Positions 34,862 through 43,307 of a stretch of DNA of 64,000 bases are shown here, piece after piece. Positions within the stretch are counted from its first letter, which is position 1. Each line of letters starts with the position of its first letter. The DNA is from Pseudomonas sp. GM41(2012) (lineage in GTDB: Bacteria > Pseudomonadota > Gammaproteobacteria > Pseudomonadales > Pseudomonadaceae), in assembly GCF_000282315.2 (NCBI RefSeq), contig NZ_AKJN02000007.1, positions 1,178,001 to 1,242,000 of the forward strand. The letters run 5' to 3'. The position numbers were made by a program, and so were the translations under genes. The notes beneath the pieces are model-generated. The model was not told the origin of the DNA and made no database searches. It saw nothing but the letters and a program-made list of their open reading frames with translations.

Positions 34862-36028
34862 TTACAGCGGCAAACCTGCTTTCACACGGTACTGATTGCG
34901 CACTGGCGTCGCGTATTGCAGGACCATGAACGGACGATGCTCCTCAGGGCACGCGTCCAGACGCTGTTGCCATTGCTCCTGAGCCTTGGCCAGTTCGTCG
35001 GCCGCGAACACTTCAGAGGCTTTCGGCACCGGCAATTGCGGGTCGGCGTCTTTCCACTGGGCGTAGGCCAGGTAGTGCACCGGGAACAGGCGATAGCCGC
35101 CGAGGATTTGCCGGTCCATCTCGATCGCCAATTGCTTGGTGTCATCGAACAGCTCGGTGATCGGCGAGGCGAAGTTCACATGCACCCGGCCCTTGTAGCC
35201 GGTGATGCCCTTGGCGATGCTCACATCGTCCTCGCCCGGTACTTTTGTGTAGCTGCCGGTGGTGGCGCGGATGAACAGCTCGCGAGCCTTGGCTTGATCG
35301 CACGGGTCATATTCGTAGCTGATCGACACCGGGGTGAGGTTCAACGACTGAATGACTTCGCCGAACGGCTCGTCCTTGCGGCTCATGTGGAACATCTTGA
35401 GGATGGCCGACTCGGTACGGTCGTCGCCGTCCTTGGCCCGTCCTTCGGCCTGGGCGATCCAGATCGAGGCGCAATCGTTGCGGATCGAGTGGTTGATGTA
35501 GGCCGACAGCAGCTGATACGCCGCCATCTTCTCGCGTCGACCGGCGATCGAACGGTGCACGATAAAGCTCTTGTTCAGGCGCATCAGATCGCTGACGAAG
35601 GGCTTTTGCAGCAGGTTGTCGCCGATCGCGATGCGCGGTGTCGGCAGGCCGGCGTGGTACACGGCGTAGTTGACGAAGGCCGGGTCCATTACGATGTCGC
35701 GGTGGTTGGCGATGAACAGGTAGGCGCTGCCGGACTTGAACTGCTCGACGCCGGTGTACGTCACACCGTCCGTGGCTCGCTCGATGGTATGGTCGACGTA
35801 CATCTCGACTTTATCCTGCAACGTGGCCACCGACGTCACGTCGGCGAACTCACGGCGCAGCCGATGAGCTATAAGAGGTTTGAGCATCCAGCCGAAAGCA
35901 CCGGCAAAACGCGGGAAGCGGAAGTGGATGAGGATATCTAGAAACGCCTTGTCGCCGAGCAGCCGGTCCAGCACCGCAGGGACTTCGCTGTCATTGTAAG
36001 GTCGGATGGCATCGAATTCGCCCATCAT
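34862..36028 (-). CDS. PlsC-like glycerophosphate acyltransferase
   Basis: 388 residues. The acyltransferase signature reads IANHRDIVMDPAFVN, where His109 and Asp115 are separated by five residues (HX5D), not the classic four. Other blocks are RIAIGDNLLQKPFVSDLMR and WIAQAEGRAKDGDD, the latter like the EGTRS block. It probably transfers acyl chains to a lysophospholipid or similar acceptor at the membrane; the acceptor is unknown. Two ATGs in a row start the frame; AAGAGAG precedes them. Confidence 0.8.
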   Translation of the reverse strand: MMGEFDAIRPYNDSEVPAVLDRLLGDKAFLDILIHFRFPRFAGAFGWMLKPLIAHRLRREFADVTSVATLQDKVEMYVDHTIERATDGVTYTGVEQFKSGSAYLFIANHRDIVMDPAFVNYAVYHAGLPTPRIAIGDNLLQKPFVSDLMRLNKSFIVHRSIAGRREKMAAYQLLSAYINHSIRNDCASIWIAQAEGRAKDGDDRTESAILKMFHMSRKDEPFGEVIQSLNLTPVSISYEYDPCDQAKARELFIRATTGSYTKVPGEDDVSIAKGITGYKGRVHVNFASPITELFDDTKQLAIEMDRQILGGYRLFPVHYLAYAQWKDADPQLPVPKASEVFAADELAKAQEQWQQRLDACPEEHRPFMVLQYATPVRNQYRVKAGLPL

Positions 36029-36167
36029 GCTCTCTTGTTAGAAACGGCTAGGGTAAGTAAAGGTTTTGATCGAAATACAACGGGGTACGGTCTGAAAAGT
36101 TAGCCAGACAAAAATAGCCCTGCAAATAGACCGGCGATTATACGCACAAGTCACCTGGGAGACCGCG

Positions 36168-36350
36168 ATGCTGGAAACCGAGCGCTACGAATGTCCGTAT
36201 TGTGGTGAAGAGGCTGAGGCCGTTCTGGACTTGTCCGGTGGCGATCAGACCTATATCGAAGACTGTCCGGTGTGTTGTCGCCCCATCACGTTTGTCCTGC
36301 AGACTGACGGTCAGGAATGGTTGCTCGAAGTTCATAGCGAAAACGAATGA
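36168..36350 (+). CDS. CPXCG-motif zinc-ribbon protein (60 aa)
   Basis: Two Cys pairs, CPYCG (residues 9-13) and CPVCCRP (34-40), make a zinc-ribbon-like site. The small CPXCG family has no known function. The ATG follows a GGGAGACCGCG stretch. It is first of a short run with the DUF2007 protein 12 bp downstream. Confidence 0.82.
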   Translation: MLETERYECPYCGEEAEAVLDLSGGDQTYIEDCPVCCRPITFVLQTDGQEWLLEVHSENE

Positions 36351-36362
36351 AAGGGGCACCCC

Positions 36363-36623
36363 ATGCAGCGAATCTACGAGCCGGAAAACCTCATGGAAGG
36401 TGAGTTGCTGCAAAGCATGTTGGCCAGCGAGGGCATTGAAGCGCATCTGGTGGGGCGCGATTTGCTCGGTGGCAGCGGCGAATTGCCGATCTTCGGCCTG
36501 CTGGGCCTGTCGGTCGATAACGACGAGGCCGAGTACGCCCGTGAGCTGATCACCGCGTACAATGCCGCGCTGCCACTGCCCGGCGATGAACCGGAAAGTT
36601 TTCCCGGCACGCTGGTCTGTTAG
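36363..36623 (+). CDS. DUF2007-family putative signal-transducing protein (86 aa)
   Basis: The N-terminal IYEPENLMEGELLQSMLASE and the central GIEAHLVGRDLLGG match the DUF2007 fold, a small ferredoxin-like domain often annotated as signal transducing. An AAGGGG ribosome site precedes the ATG. It lies between the CPXCG gene and the HMCES-like gene, all on one strand and likely co-transcribed. Confidence 0.82.
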   Translation: MQRIYEPENLMEGELLQSMLASEGIEAHLVGRDLLGGSGELPIFGLLGLSVDNDEAEYARELITAYNAALPLPGDEPESFPGTLVC

Positions 36624-36658
36624 GCTGACGTTCGTTTTATCAAGAGTCGTGTTGCCCC

Positions 36659-37282
36659 ATGTGTGGACGTTATGCCCTGTTTCGCTGGAACCCCGCCTTC
36701 GCGGCCCTGCCTGGCTTCCCCGCCGGTCAGCAGGCCCAGTGGAATATTTCTCCCAACGATTCGGTGTTGATGCTGCGCGCTGGCGTTGAGGGTCAGCGCG
36801 AGTTGGCCCGCGCGCGTTGGGGGCTGACGCCGCCATGGCTGACCGATTTGTCCCGTACGCCAGCCCATGCCCGGGCTGAAACCGTTGCCGAACAACCGAT
36901 GTTTCGCCAGGCCCTGCGCGAACGCCGTTGCCTGCTGCCGGCCAATGGTTTTTACGAATGGCGCGGGACCACACGCAAGCGTCCGTATTGGCTGACACCG
37001 GGGGAGGGCTCGACGCTGTTCTTTGCGGCGATCTGGGAAGCGTATCCGGTGCAGGAGCAGGTGTGGCTGAGTACAGCGGTGATCACGCAACCGGCGGCGA
37101 GTCAGCGCCGGCCGTTGATTCTCGATGCGGCGGGGCAGGAGGCGTGGCTCAATCCCGAAACGCCGTTGCATGCCTTGCAAGCGTTACTCGCCAGTGAACC
37201 CGCGGCGTTGCGCGAGCGGGTGTTGGCGAATCTGGTGAATGATCCGAAGCTCAATGGGCCGGAGTGTCTAACGCCGGGTTGA
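36659..37282 (+). CDS. Divergent HMCES/YedK (SRAP) protein
   Basis: 207 residues. Cys2 directly after the start Met (MCGRYA) is the residue that links covalently to abasic sites in single-stranded DNA, and Glu100 lies in NGFYEW. Two other usual active-site residues are not seen: the Asn of the N-A-R-x-E-T block reads His70 (AHARAET), and the HxRMP block is replaced by SQRRPLIL (about 148-155). The family shields abasic sites at replication forks. This shorter form may be a pseudomonad subtype with changed chemistry. It ends at the 113-bp repeat array. Confidence 0.82.
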   Translation: MCGRYALFRWNPAFAALPGFPAGQQAQWNISPNDSVLMLRAGVEGQRELARARWGLTPPWLTDLSRTPAHARAETVAEQPMFRQALRERRCLLPANGFYEWRGTTRKRPYWLTPGEGSTLFFAAIWEAYPVQEQVWLSTAVITQPAASQRRPLILDAAGQEAWLNPETPLHALQALLASEPAALRERVLANLVNDPKLNGPECLTPG

Positions 37283-37327
37283 TGAACCGTGAGTGTCTTC
37301 AAATATTTGTCAGGTTCAAAATCGACC

Positions 37328-38050
37328 CCTCACCCCAGCCCTCTCCCCACGGGGGAGAGGGGAAAGGGAGACGATCTCGGTTGCTTTCAGAACCTGAGAT
37401 CGGCTCGGTAATTCAGGTCGATGTAGCTCCAAGAACACCTCGGTCAGTCCCCTCTCCCTCCGGGAGGGAGAGGGGAAAGGGAGACGATCTCGGTTGCTTT
37501 CAGAACCTGAATTCGGCTCGGTAATTCAGGTCGATGTAGCTCTAAGAACACCTCGGTCAGTCCCCTCTCCCTCCGGGAGGGAGAGGGGAAAGGGAGACGA
37601 TCTCGGTTGCTTTCAGAACCTGAGATCGGCTCGGTAATTCAGGTCGATGTAGCTCCAAGAACACCTCGGTCAGTCCCCTCGCCCTCCGGGAGGTAGAGGG
37701 GAAAGGGAGACGATCTCGGTTGCTTTCAGAACCTGAGTTCGGCTCGGTAATTCAGGTCGATGTAGCTCCAAGAACACCTCGGTCAGTCCCCTCTCCCTCC
37801 GGGAGGGAGAGGGGAAAGGGGGACGATCTCGGTTGCTTTCAGAACCTGAGTTCGGCTCGGTAATTCAGGTCGATGTAGCTCCAAGAACACCTCGGTCAGT
37901 CCCCTCTCCCTCCGGGAGGGAGAGGGGAAAGGGAGACGATCTCGGTTGCTTTCAGAACCTGAGATCGGCTCGGTAATTCAGGTCGATGTAGCTCTAAGAA
38001 CACCTCGGTCAGTCCCCTCGCCCCTTGGGGAGAGGGTTAGGGTGAGGGGG
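37328..38050. repeat. 113-bp tandem repeat array, six units plus cap
   Basis: Units start at 37328, 37441, 37554, 37667, 37780 and 37893, all exactly 113 bp; a seventh partial unit (38006-38050) diverges after CGGTCAGTCCCCTC. Each full unit has a CCCTCTCCC...GGGAGAGGG palindrome and a conserved 80-bp spacer (TCGGTTGCTTTCAGAACCTG, then GGTCGATGTAGCTC). The first unit opens with CCCCTCACCCCAGCC and the array ends GGGTTAGGGTGAGGGG, the two halves of a known Pseudomonas palindrome. Units differ at only a few bases. No frame is conserved. It lies between convergent genes. Confidence 0.93.
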
Positions 38051-38054
38051 CTCT

Positions 38055-40196
38055 TCAGACCTTGAACTGATTGATCAACCGCCGCTGCTGCTCAGCCAGC
38101 TTGGTCAGGTCCGCACTCGCCGCACTCGACTCATCCGCTCCGCCCGCCACTTCATTGGCCACTTGCCCGATGTTGATCACGTTACGGTTGATGTCGTCAG
38201 CCACCGCACTCTGTTCCTCGGCCGCACTGGCAATCTGGGTGTTCATGTCGTTGATCACCGACACCGCCTGAGTAATCGTCTCCAGCGCCTCGGCCGCTTT
38301 CGCCGCGTGCTGCACGCTTTCGTCGGTACGGTTCTGACTGTCCTCCATCACCCGCACCACATCGCGCGTGCCTTGTTGCAGTTGCTGAATCATGGTCTGA
38401 ATTTCTTCAGTGGCTTTCTGAGTCTTCTGCGCCAGGTTGCGCACTTCATCGGCCACCACCGCAAAACCGCGTCCCTGTTCGCCAGCTCGTGCCGCTTCGA
38501 TGGCCGCGTTCAAGGCCAGCAGGTTGGTCTGTTCGGCGATCCCGCGAATCGCTGTCAGGATCGCATTGATATTCTCGCTGTCCTTGGCCAAGGTTTGCAC
38601 CACGCCGACGGCCTTACCGATTTCTATCGCCAGCACGCCAATCGAGTTCGACGTATCGCGCACGATTTGCATGCCCTGCGCTGCTGCCTGATCCGCGTGA
38701 CTGGCGGCTTGCGCAGCCTGAGTCGCGTTGCGCGCCACGTCCTGAGCGGTCGCTGTCATTTCATGCACCGCAGTGGCCACCTGATCAATCTCGGCCATTT
38801 GCTTGTGCACGCCGATGTTGGTGCGGATGGCGATGTCGGCGGTGTGTTCCGACGAATCACTGACGCTCTGCACCGAAGTCACCACCTGGGTGATCATCAC
38901 CTGCAACTTGGCCAGGAAGGTGTTGAAGCCTTTGGCGATCGAGCCCAGTTCATCGGCACGGTCACTGCTCAGGCGTCGAGTCAGGTCACCTTCGCCCTGA
39001 GCGATGTCGTCGAGCATGGCAACCATCTGCTTCAGCGGTCGGGCAATGCCGTGGCCCACCAGCCAGATCACTAGCAAGCCGATACCGGCAATCAACAAGC
39101 CGACCATGGCCATGCCGAAGGTGTCGGACTTGCGCTGGGCGTCCAGATCACCCTGAAGTTTTTGCAGATCGGCCATCACCGCGTTCAGCGGCAGTTGCAG
39201 CATGAGGGTCCAGCGAGCGTCGGTCTGGCCGATGCCGAACGGCAGGTACAACTCGATACGGCCCTGGGCCTTGTCGACGGTGTAGGTGACTTCGCCGCGC
39301 TTGAGATTGGCCATGTTGGCGATCTGCTGGCTGTCGAGGATGTCGCTGACCTTCTCGCCGAATTTGCTTGGGTCCTTGGTGTAGGCAACGATCCGGCTGT
39401 TGCCGCCAATCAGGGCCATTTCACCGGCGCCGCTGTACAACTTCTGATTCGCGCCGAGGAGCATTTCCTGAATGAAGTTCACCGACAGGTCGGCGCCGAC
39501 GATGCCCTGGAAGGCTCCGTTGAGCATGATCGGTTCTATAAAGGAGGCGAGCATGACGATCTTGTCGCCGACCTTGTAGGGCGCCGGATCGATCACGCAG
39601 GGTTTTTTGGTTTCTTTCGAGCACAGGTAGTACTCGCTGGCGCGTACGCCGGTGGACAGGGTTTTCTGGTCGTCGACGTCCACCAGTTTGTCCAGGCCCA
39701 GACTGCCGTCTTCGTTGCGGAACCACCACGGCAGGAAGCGGCCGTTGCTGGCATCGATGCCGACCACCGGGGTGCCGACGTAGGCTGCATCGTTGTGATC
39801 GAGGGCGTTTTTTTCCCAGCCGATGTAGGTGCCGAGAATTTTCGGGTTCTTGGTGACGTTTTCCTTGATCAGGCTGATCAATTGCTCACGGCTCAGGTTC
39901 AACTGCGGCTGGCCATCGGCGCCCGGGGTGCCGATCAATGCGTTGACTCGCACCAGTCCGCCGGCAATCAGCAGTGGCGCTTCTAGCTCGCGCTGGATCT
40001 GGCTGACCTGGGTTTGCGCCAGTGAGGTCAGGCGTTGTTCGATGACTTGCTCGAATTGTGCCTGGGTCCGCTGCTGGACCATGTCTTGTGTCCGTGCGCC
40101 GGAAAACAGCGCGTACAGCACCAGGGCTGCCACGACACTAAGAACGATGGCGCCGGCGAGGGCCGCCACGGAAAACTGGATGGACTTGAATTTCAT
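38055..40196 (-). CDS. Methyl-accepting chemotaxis protein, dCache-type sensor
   Basis: 713 residues from MKFKSIQFSV (ATG 40196, GGAG five bases upstream). A membrane segment at 8-32, a large periplasmic double-Cache region (about 35-385, including LGTYIGWEKNALDHND and VGADLSVNFIQEML), a second membrane segment (about 393-415), HAMP (GEGDLTRRLSSDRADELGSI) and the signalling hairpin tip (AEQTNLLALNAAIEAARAGE). A chemoreceptor for small solutes; the ligand is not predictable. Resembles PA4633 in location. It has no C-terminal CheR-binding pentapeptide (ends INQFKV). Confidence 0.92.
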   Translation of the reverse strand: MKFKSIQFSVAALAGAIVLSVVAALVLYALFSGARTQDMVQQRTQAQFEQVIEQRLTSLAQTQVSQIQRELEAPLLIAGGLVRVNALIGTPGADGQPQLNLSREQLISLIKENVTKNPKILGTYIGWEKNALDHNDAAYVGTPVVGIDASNGRFLPWWFRNEDGSLGLDKLVDVDDQKTLSTGVRASEYYLCSKETKKPCVIDPAPYKVGDKIVMLASFIEPIMLNGAFQGIVGADLSVNFIQEMLLGANQKLYSGAGEMALIGGNSRIVAYTKDPSKFGEKVSDILDSQQIANMANLKRGEVTYTVDKAQGRIELYLPFGIGQTDARWTLMLQLPLNAVMADLQKLQGDLDAQRKSDTFGMAMVGLLIAGIGLLVIWLVGHGIARPLKQMVAMLDDIAQGEGDLTRRLSSDRADELGSIAKGFNTFLAKLQVMITQVVTSVQSVSDSSEHTADIAIRTNIGVHKQMAEIDQVATAVHEMTATAQDVARNATQAAQAASHADQAAAQGMQIVRDTSNSIGVLAIEIGKAVGVVQTLAKDSENINAILTAIRGIAEQTNLLALNAAIEAARAGEQGRGFAVVADEVRNLAQKTQKATEEIQTMIQQLQQGTRDVVRVMEDSQNRTDESVQHAAKAAEALETITQAVSVINDMNTQIASAAEEQSAVADDINRNVINIGQVANEVAGGADESSAASADLTKLAEQQRRLINQFKV

Positions 40197-40469
40197 GGGT
40201 GCTCCGCACGCAAGAGGACGTCTGCGGTGCTGTATCGGCAGGGGGGGCGATGGCCATGAGCGGAGGTTGGCGAATTGGCTGTTTTGGAGGGATTGATGTC
40301 GCAAACGAATCATTGCGGGCCGCTATCGACCGTGGTGGGCACCGTTAAGTGAATTTTTTCCTACGGCCATGAGAGCTTTGTCTTAAATGTGCGTCTACAT
40401 CTCTGTGGTATCTGGCGTCGATACAATTCCACGCCTAGGATACGCGGCATGTTTTCAGGGAGTTTTTTG

Positions 40470-41288
40470 ATGAACAAGACATTGGTTGTGTGTGCACTGA
40501 GCGCAGGTTTGCTGCTCGCCGGTTGTCAGTCGGTCAACACCACCAGCGGTGGCGCGGTGGGCGTTGAGCGCAAGCAGTACATGTTCAGCATGCTGTCGAC
40601 CGACGAGGTCAACCAGATGTACGCCCAGTCTTATCAAAAGACTGTCGGAGAGGCGAGCACCAAAGGCGTGCTGGACAAGACCAGTAACGAGGCCAAACGT
40701 GTCCAGGCGATTGCCGACCGGCTGATTGCCCAGGCGCCGATTTTCCGTCCGGATTCGGCCCAATGGAAATGGGAAGTCAACCTGATCAAGAGCGACGAAC
40801 TCAACGCCAACTGCGGGCCTGGCGGCAAGATCATTTTCTACACGGGGCTGATCGACAAGCTGCAACTGACCGACGATGAGATCGCCGCGATCATGGGCCA
40901 CGAAATCGCCCACGCCCTGCGCGAGCATGGTCGTGAAGCGATGTCCAAGGCTTACGGCATCGAAATGGCCAAGCAGGGCGCCGGTGCCTTGTTCGGTCTG
41001 GGTCAGGACAGTCTGGCGCTGGCGGATACCGTGGCCAACTACGGCATGACCTTGCCCAACAGTCGCGCCAATGAAAACGAGGCGGACCTGATCGGCCTGG
41101 AACTGGCCGCTCGCGCCGGTTACAACCCGAACGCCGCGATCACCTTGTGGAACAAGATGACCAAAGCCTCGGAAGGTTCGCCGCCGGAGTTCATGAGTAC
41201 TCACCCGGCGTCGTCGAGTCGTATTGCTTCTTTGCAGGCGGCGATCCCGAAAGTCATGCCGCTGTACGAGAAAGCCAAAAAGTCCTGA
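40470..41288 (+). CDS. M48-family lipoprotein metalloprotease (LoiP-like)
   Basis: 272 residues from ATG 40470 (MNKTLVVCAL; AGGGAG upstream). Lipobox LLAGC (Cys19), then an M48 peptidase domain with the zinc motif GHEIAHALREHG and the third ligand Glu in NENEADLIGLELAARAGY. It resembles LoiP/YcaL-type envelope proteases that clear misfolded outer-membrane proteins. It is divergent from the chemoreceptor and ends at a REP doublet. Confidence 0.9.
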   Translation: MNKTLVVCALSAGLLLAGCQSVNTTSGGAVGVERKQYMFSMLSTDEVNQMYAQSYQKTVGEASTKGVLDKTSNEAKRVQAIADRLIAQAPIFRPDSAQWKWEVNLIKSDELNANCGPGGKIIFYTGLIDKLQLTDDEIAAIMGHEIAHALREHGREAMSKAYGIEMAKQGAGALFGLGQDSLALADTVANYGMTLPNSRANENEADLIGLELAARAGYNPNAAITLWNKMTKASEGSPPEFMSTHPASSSRIASLQAAIPKVMPLYEKAKKS

Positions 41289-41313
41289 CGGTCATGTATT
41301 GAGGCTTCCGGCC

Positions 41314-41408
41314 TCATCGCGAGCAGGCTCGCTCCCACAGGGTTATCGGTTGAGCACAAAATTTGTGTACGACATAAATCATTGTGGGAGCGAGCCTGCT
41401 CGCGATGA
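41314..41408. repeat. REP doublet, 26-bp arms
   Basis: TCATCGCGAGCAGGCTCGCT... (41314-41339) and its inverse (41383-41408 region, TGTGGGAGCG... to GATGA), between convergent genes. Confidence 0.85.
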
Positions 41409-41437
41409 ACGATAACGCGGTCTATCGACCTAAACCG

Positions 41438-42022
41438 TCAAACCCAACCGCTGCTCTGCATCGCCTTGTACACCGCGACAATGGCGAGGATGAAGAATGC
41501 CGACGCCGCCAGGCGACGAATTAGCGTCAACGGCAATTTATCCGCGGCAAAGTTACCCGCCAAAACCACTGGCACGTTGGCAATCAACATGCCGGCGGTA
41601 GTGCCGATGATCACCAGCCACAGTTCCGGGTATTGCGCCGCGAGCATTACCGTGGCGACTTGAGTCTTGTCGCCCATCTCCGCAAGGAAAAACGCGATCA
41701 GCGTGGTCAGGAACGGTCCGAACTTGCGGGCGGTGCTGGCTTCGTCGTCATCCATCTTGTCCGGCACCAGGGTCCACAATGCGGTCGCGGTGAAGCTCGC
41801 GGCGAGGATCCAGTGCAGCGTCGCATTCGAGAAGAAACTACCGACCCAGGCGCCTACCGCGCCAGCTGCTGCGTGGTTGGCCAGGGTTGCAGCGACGATA
41901 CCGGCGATGATCGGCCAGGGTTTGCGAAAGCGAGCGGCAAGAATGAGCGCGAGCAGTTGCGTCTTGTCGCCGATTTCGGCCAAGGCAACGATTGCGGTGG
42001 GAACGAGAAGTGAATCCAGCAT
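41438..42022 (-). CDS. TMEM165/GDT1-family manganese exporter
   Basis: 194 residues from MLDSLLVPTAIVAL (ATG 42022). Two copies of the family hallmark are clear: ALAEIGDKTQLLAL near residue 15 and FLAEMGDKTQVATV near residue 113, in a six-helix duplicated fold. Bacterial members export Mn2+ (MneA-type). The call is strongly supported by the yybP-ykoY-like leader just upstream, the manganese riboswitch class. AGGA lies eight bases before the ATG, next to a stable hairpin. A frame 76 codons longer runs through the riboswitch and is not used. Confidence 0.92.
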   Translation of the reverse strand: MLDSLLVPTAIVALAEIGDKTQLLALILAARFRKPWPIIAGIVAATLANHAAAGAVGAWVGSFFSNATLHWILAASFTATALWTLVPDKMDDDEASTARKFGPFLTTLIAFFLAEMGDKTQVATVMLAAQYPELWLVIIGTTAGMLIANVPVVLAGNFAADKLPLTLIRRLAASAFFILAIVAVYKAMQSSGWV

Positions 42023-42036
42023 CAGGGTTTTCCTAA

Positions 42037-42080
42037 GGGGCGGGTCGACACGGCTATGACACGTACAACCTTCCCGCCCC
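42037..42080 (-). promoter_or_regulatory. Leader hairpin beside the GDT1 ribosome site
   Basis: An 8-bp GGGGCGGG/CCCGCCCC stem ends just before the TTAGGA ribosome site on the minus strand. It is a candidate expression platform for the riboswitch, acting on translation. Confidence 0.55.
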
Positions 42081-42104
42081 GGGTAAGGTGTTCGTGTCAT
42101 AGGT

Positions 42105-42260
42105 CTTGTCAAACCCTGCGATCCGTCTGATGCGGACGCTTGGGTCGCATACGCCATGGTCTGTTGACCAAGTATGTTGACGTATGCCGGACGAGCATGG
42201 CGCTCGTGGGAGACTACTCCCCTAGGACGGAGCGGATTCTGCCTAGGCAAAATCCGTTAG
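42105..42260 (-). ncRNA. yybP-ykoY manganese riboswitch
   Basis: On the minus strand the leader has the two class-defining loops: GGGGAGTAG at 42214-42222 and ACGTCAACATACTT at 42170-42183. Both sit in stems (for example GCATACG pairing with CGTATGC). Distance to the exporter start is about 150 nt. Edges are approximate; the assignment rests on the conserved loops and on the downstream Mn exporter. Confidence 0.85.
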
Positions 42261-42275
42261 GCAAGCACTTATTTA

Positions 42276-43274
42276 TCAGCCGCGTTTGGCCCGATAGATT
42301 CTGAAACCCTGCCCCTCGGCCTTGATTGCGCACACGCCGAGGTGCTCTTCGATCAGCGGCTGGTACTTCAGGAAGCTGTTGGCTACCAAGCGCAGTTCGC
42401 CGCCGTTTTTCAGATGTTTGGCCGCTTTTCGCAGCAAGTTCTCGGTAGCGAAGTAGTCGGTGTGGACGCCGACATGGAACGGCGGGTTGCTCAAAATCGC
42501 GCTCAAGCCCATCGGTGCTGCGTCGATACCGTCACCGGTAATCACGTCAGCTTCCAGACCGTTGGCAGCCAATGTCAGGCGACTACTGGCAGCCGCAAAC
42601 GCATCCACATCAAGCAACGTGACCTGGTTGTGTGGGTAACGACGTTTCACGGCTGCTCCCAACACACCGGCGCCGCAACCGAAGTCCAGCAAATGGCCGC
42701 TCGGCAATTTGTCCAGATGTTCCAGCAACAGCGCGCTGCCGCGATCCAGTCGACCGTGGCTGAACACGCCCGGCAGGCTGATGACTTTTAGCGGACCTTC
42801 GGCCAGCGGCAACTCATAAGTCTGGGCCAGGCTTTCCAGCGACTTGGCTTGCGGCGCCGTGGCCACAGTAACCAGCCACAGCTGGCAATGCCGCGCGCTA
42901 TCGAGCTTGCGCGGTTTGCCGAACGGGTTCAGTTGTTTGGCGGCGCCTTCGATCCCGCTGCGTTTTTCCCCCACCAGGTACAACTCGCGACCGGCCAGGC
43001 GCGAGGCGAGGGCGTTGAGGATGTAATCGGTCAGGTCCTTGGACTTGGGCAAAAAAACCACGGCGGTTTCAAACTCACGCTCGGGGGCGTTCACACCAAA
43101 ATGGCTGCGCTCGGCGAAACGTGCGTCCAGTGCGGCCTGGTCGCCGGCATGCCAGCACCAACCGTGGGCATCGGGCAGTCGGCCCAGCAGGTCATCGGCG
43201 GGCAAACCGGCCAGCAGCACCGAACCCTGGAATAACTCGGCCTGACGAAGCAGTACTTCACTGCGCGGATCCAT
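42276..43274 (-). CDS. rsmC: 16S rRNA m2G1207 methyltransferase
   Basis: 332 residues with the duplicated RsmC layout: an N-terminal non-catalytic methyltransferase-like domain and a C-terminal catalytic domain with LLDFGCGAGVLGAAV (SAM site) and LSNPPFHVG (the NPPF active site). It methylates G1207 of 16S rRNA. RlmG is the nearest alternative, but the C-terminal NPPFHxG form and length fit RsmC. It stands 34 bp downstream of hprA on the same strand. Confidence 0.92.
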   Translation of the reverse strand: MDPRSEVLLRQAELFQGSVLLAGLPADDLLGRLPDAHGWCWHAGDQAALDARFAERSHFGVNAPEREFETAVVFLPKSKDLTDYILNALASRLAGRELYLVGEKRSGIEGAAKQLNPFGKPRKLDSARHCQLWLVTVATAPQAKSLESLAQTYELPLAEGPLKVISLPGVFSHGRLDRGSALLLEHLDKLPSGHLLDFGCGAGVLGAAVKRRYPHNQVTLLDVDAFAAASSRLTLAANGLEADVITGDGIDAAPMGLSAILSNPPFHVGVHTDYFATENLLRKAAKHLKNGGELRLVANSFLKYQPLIEEHLGVCAIKAEGQGFRIYRAKRG

Positions 43275-43307
43275 ACTCTGCTCCTGTGAAAAAAGTGCCG
43301 CAGTCTA

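Noticed and set aside
37328..38050. CRISPR array
   Set aside because: Units are 113 bp with conserved spacers and internal palindromes; no variable spacers and no cas genes.
41438..42250. 270-codon version of the GDT1 gene
   Set aside because: The extra N-terminus is a translation of the riboswitch leader; homologues start at MLDSLL.
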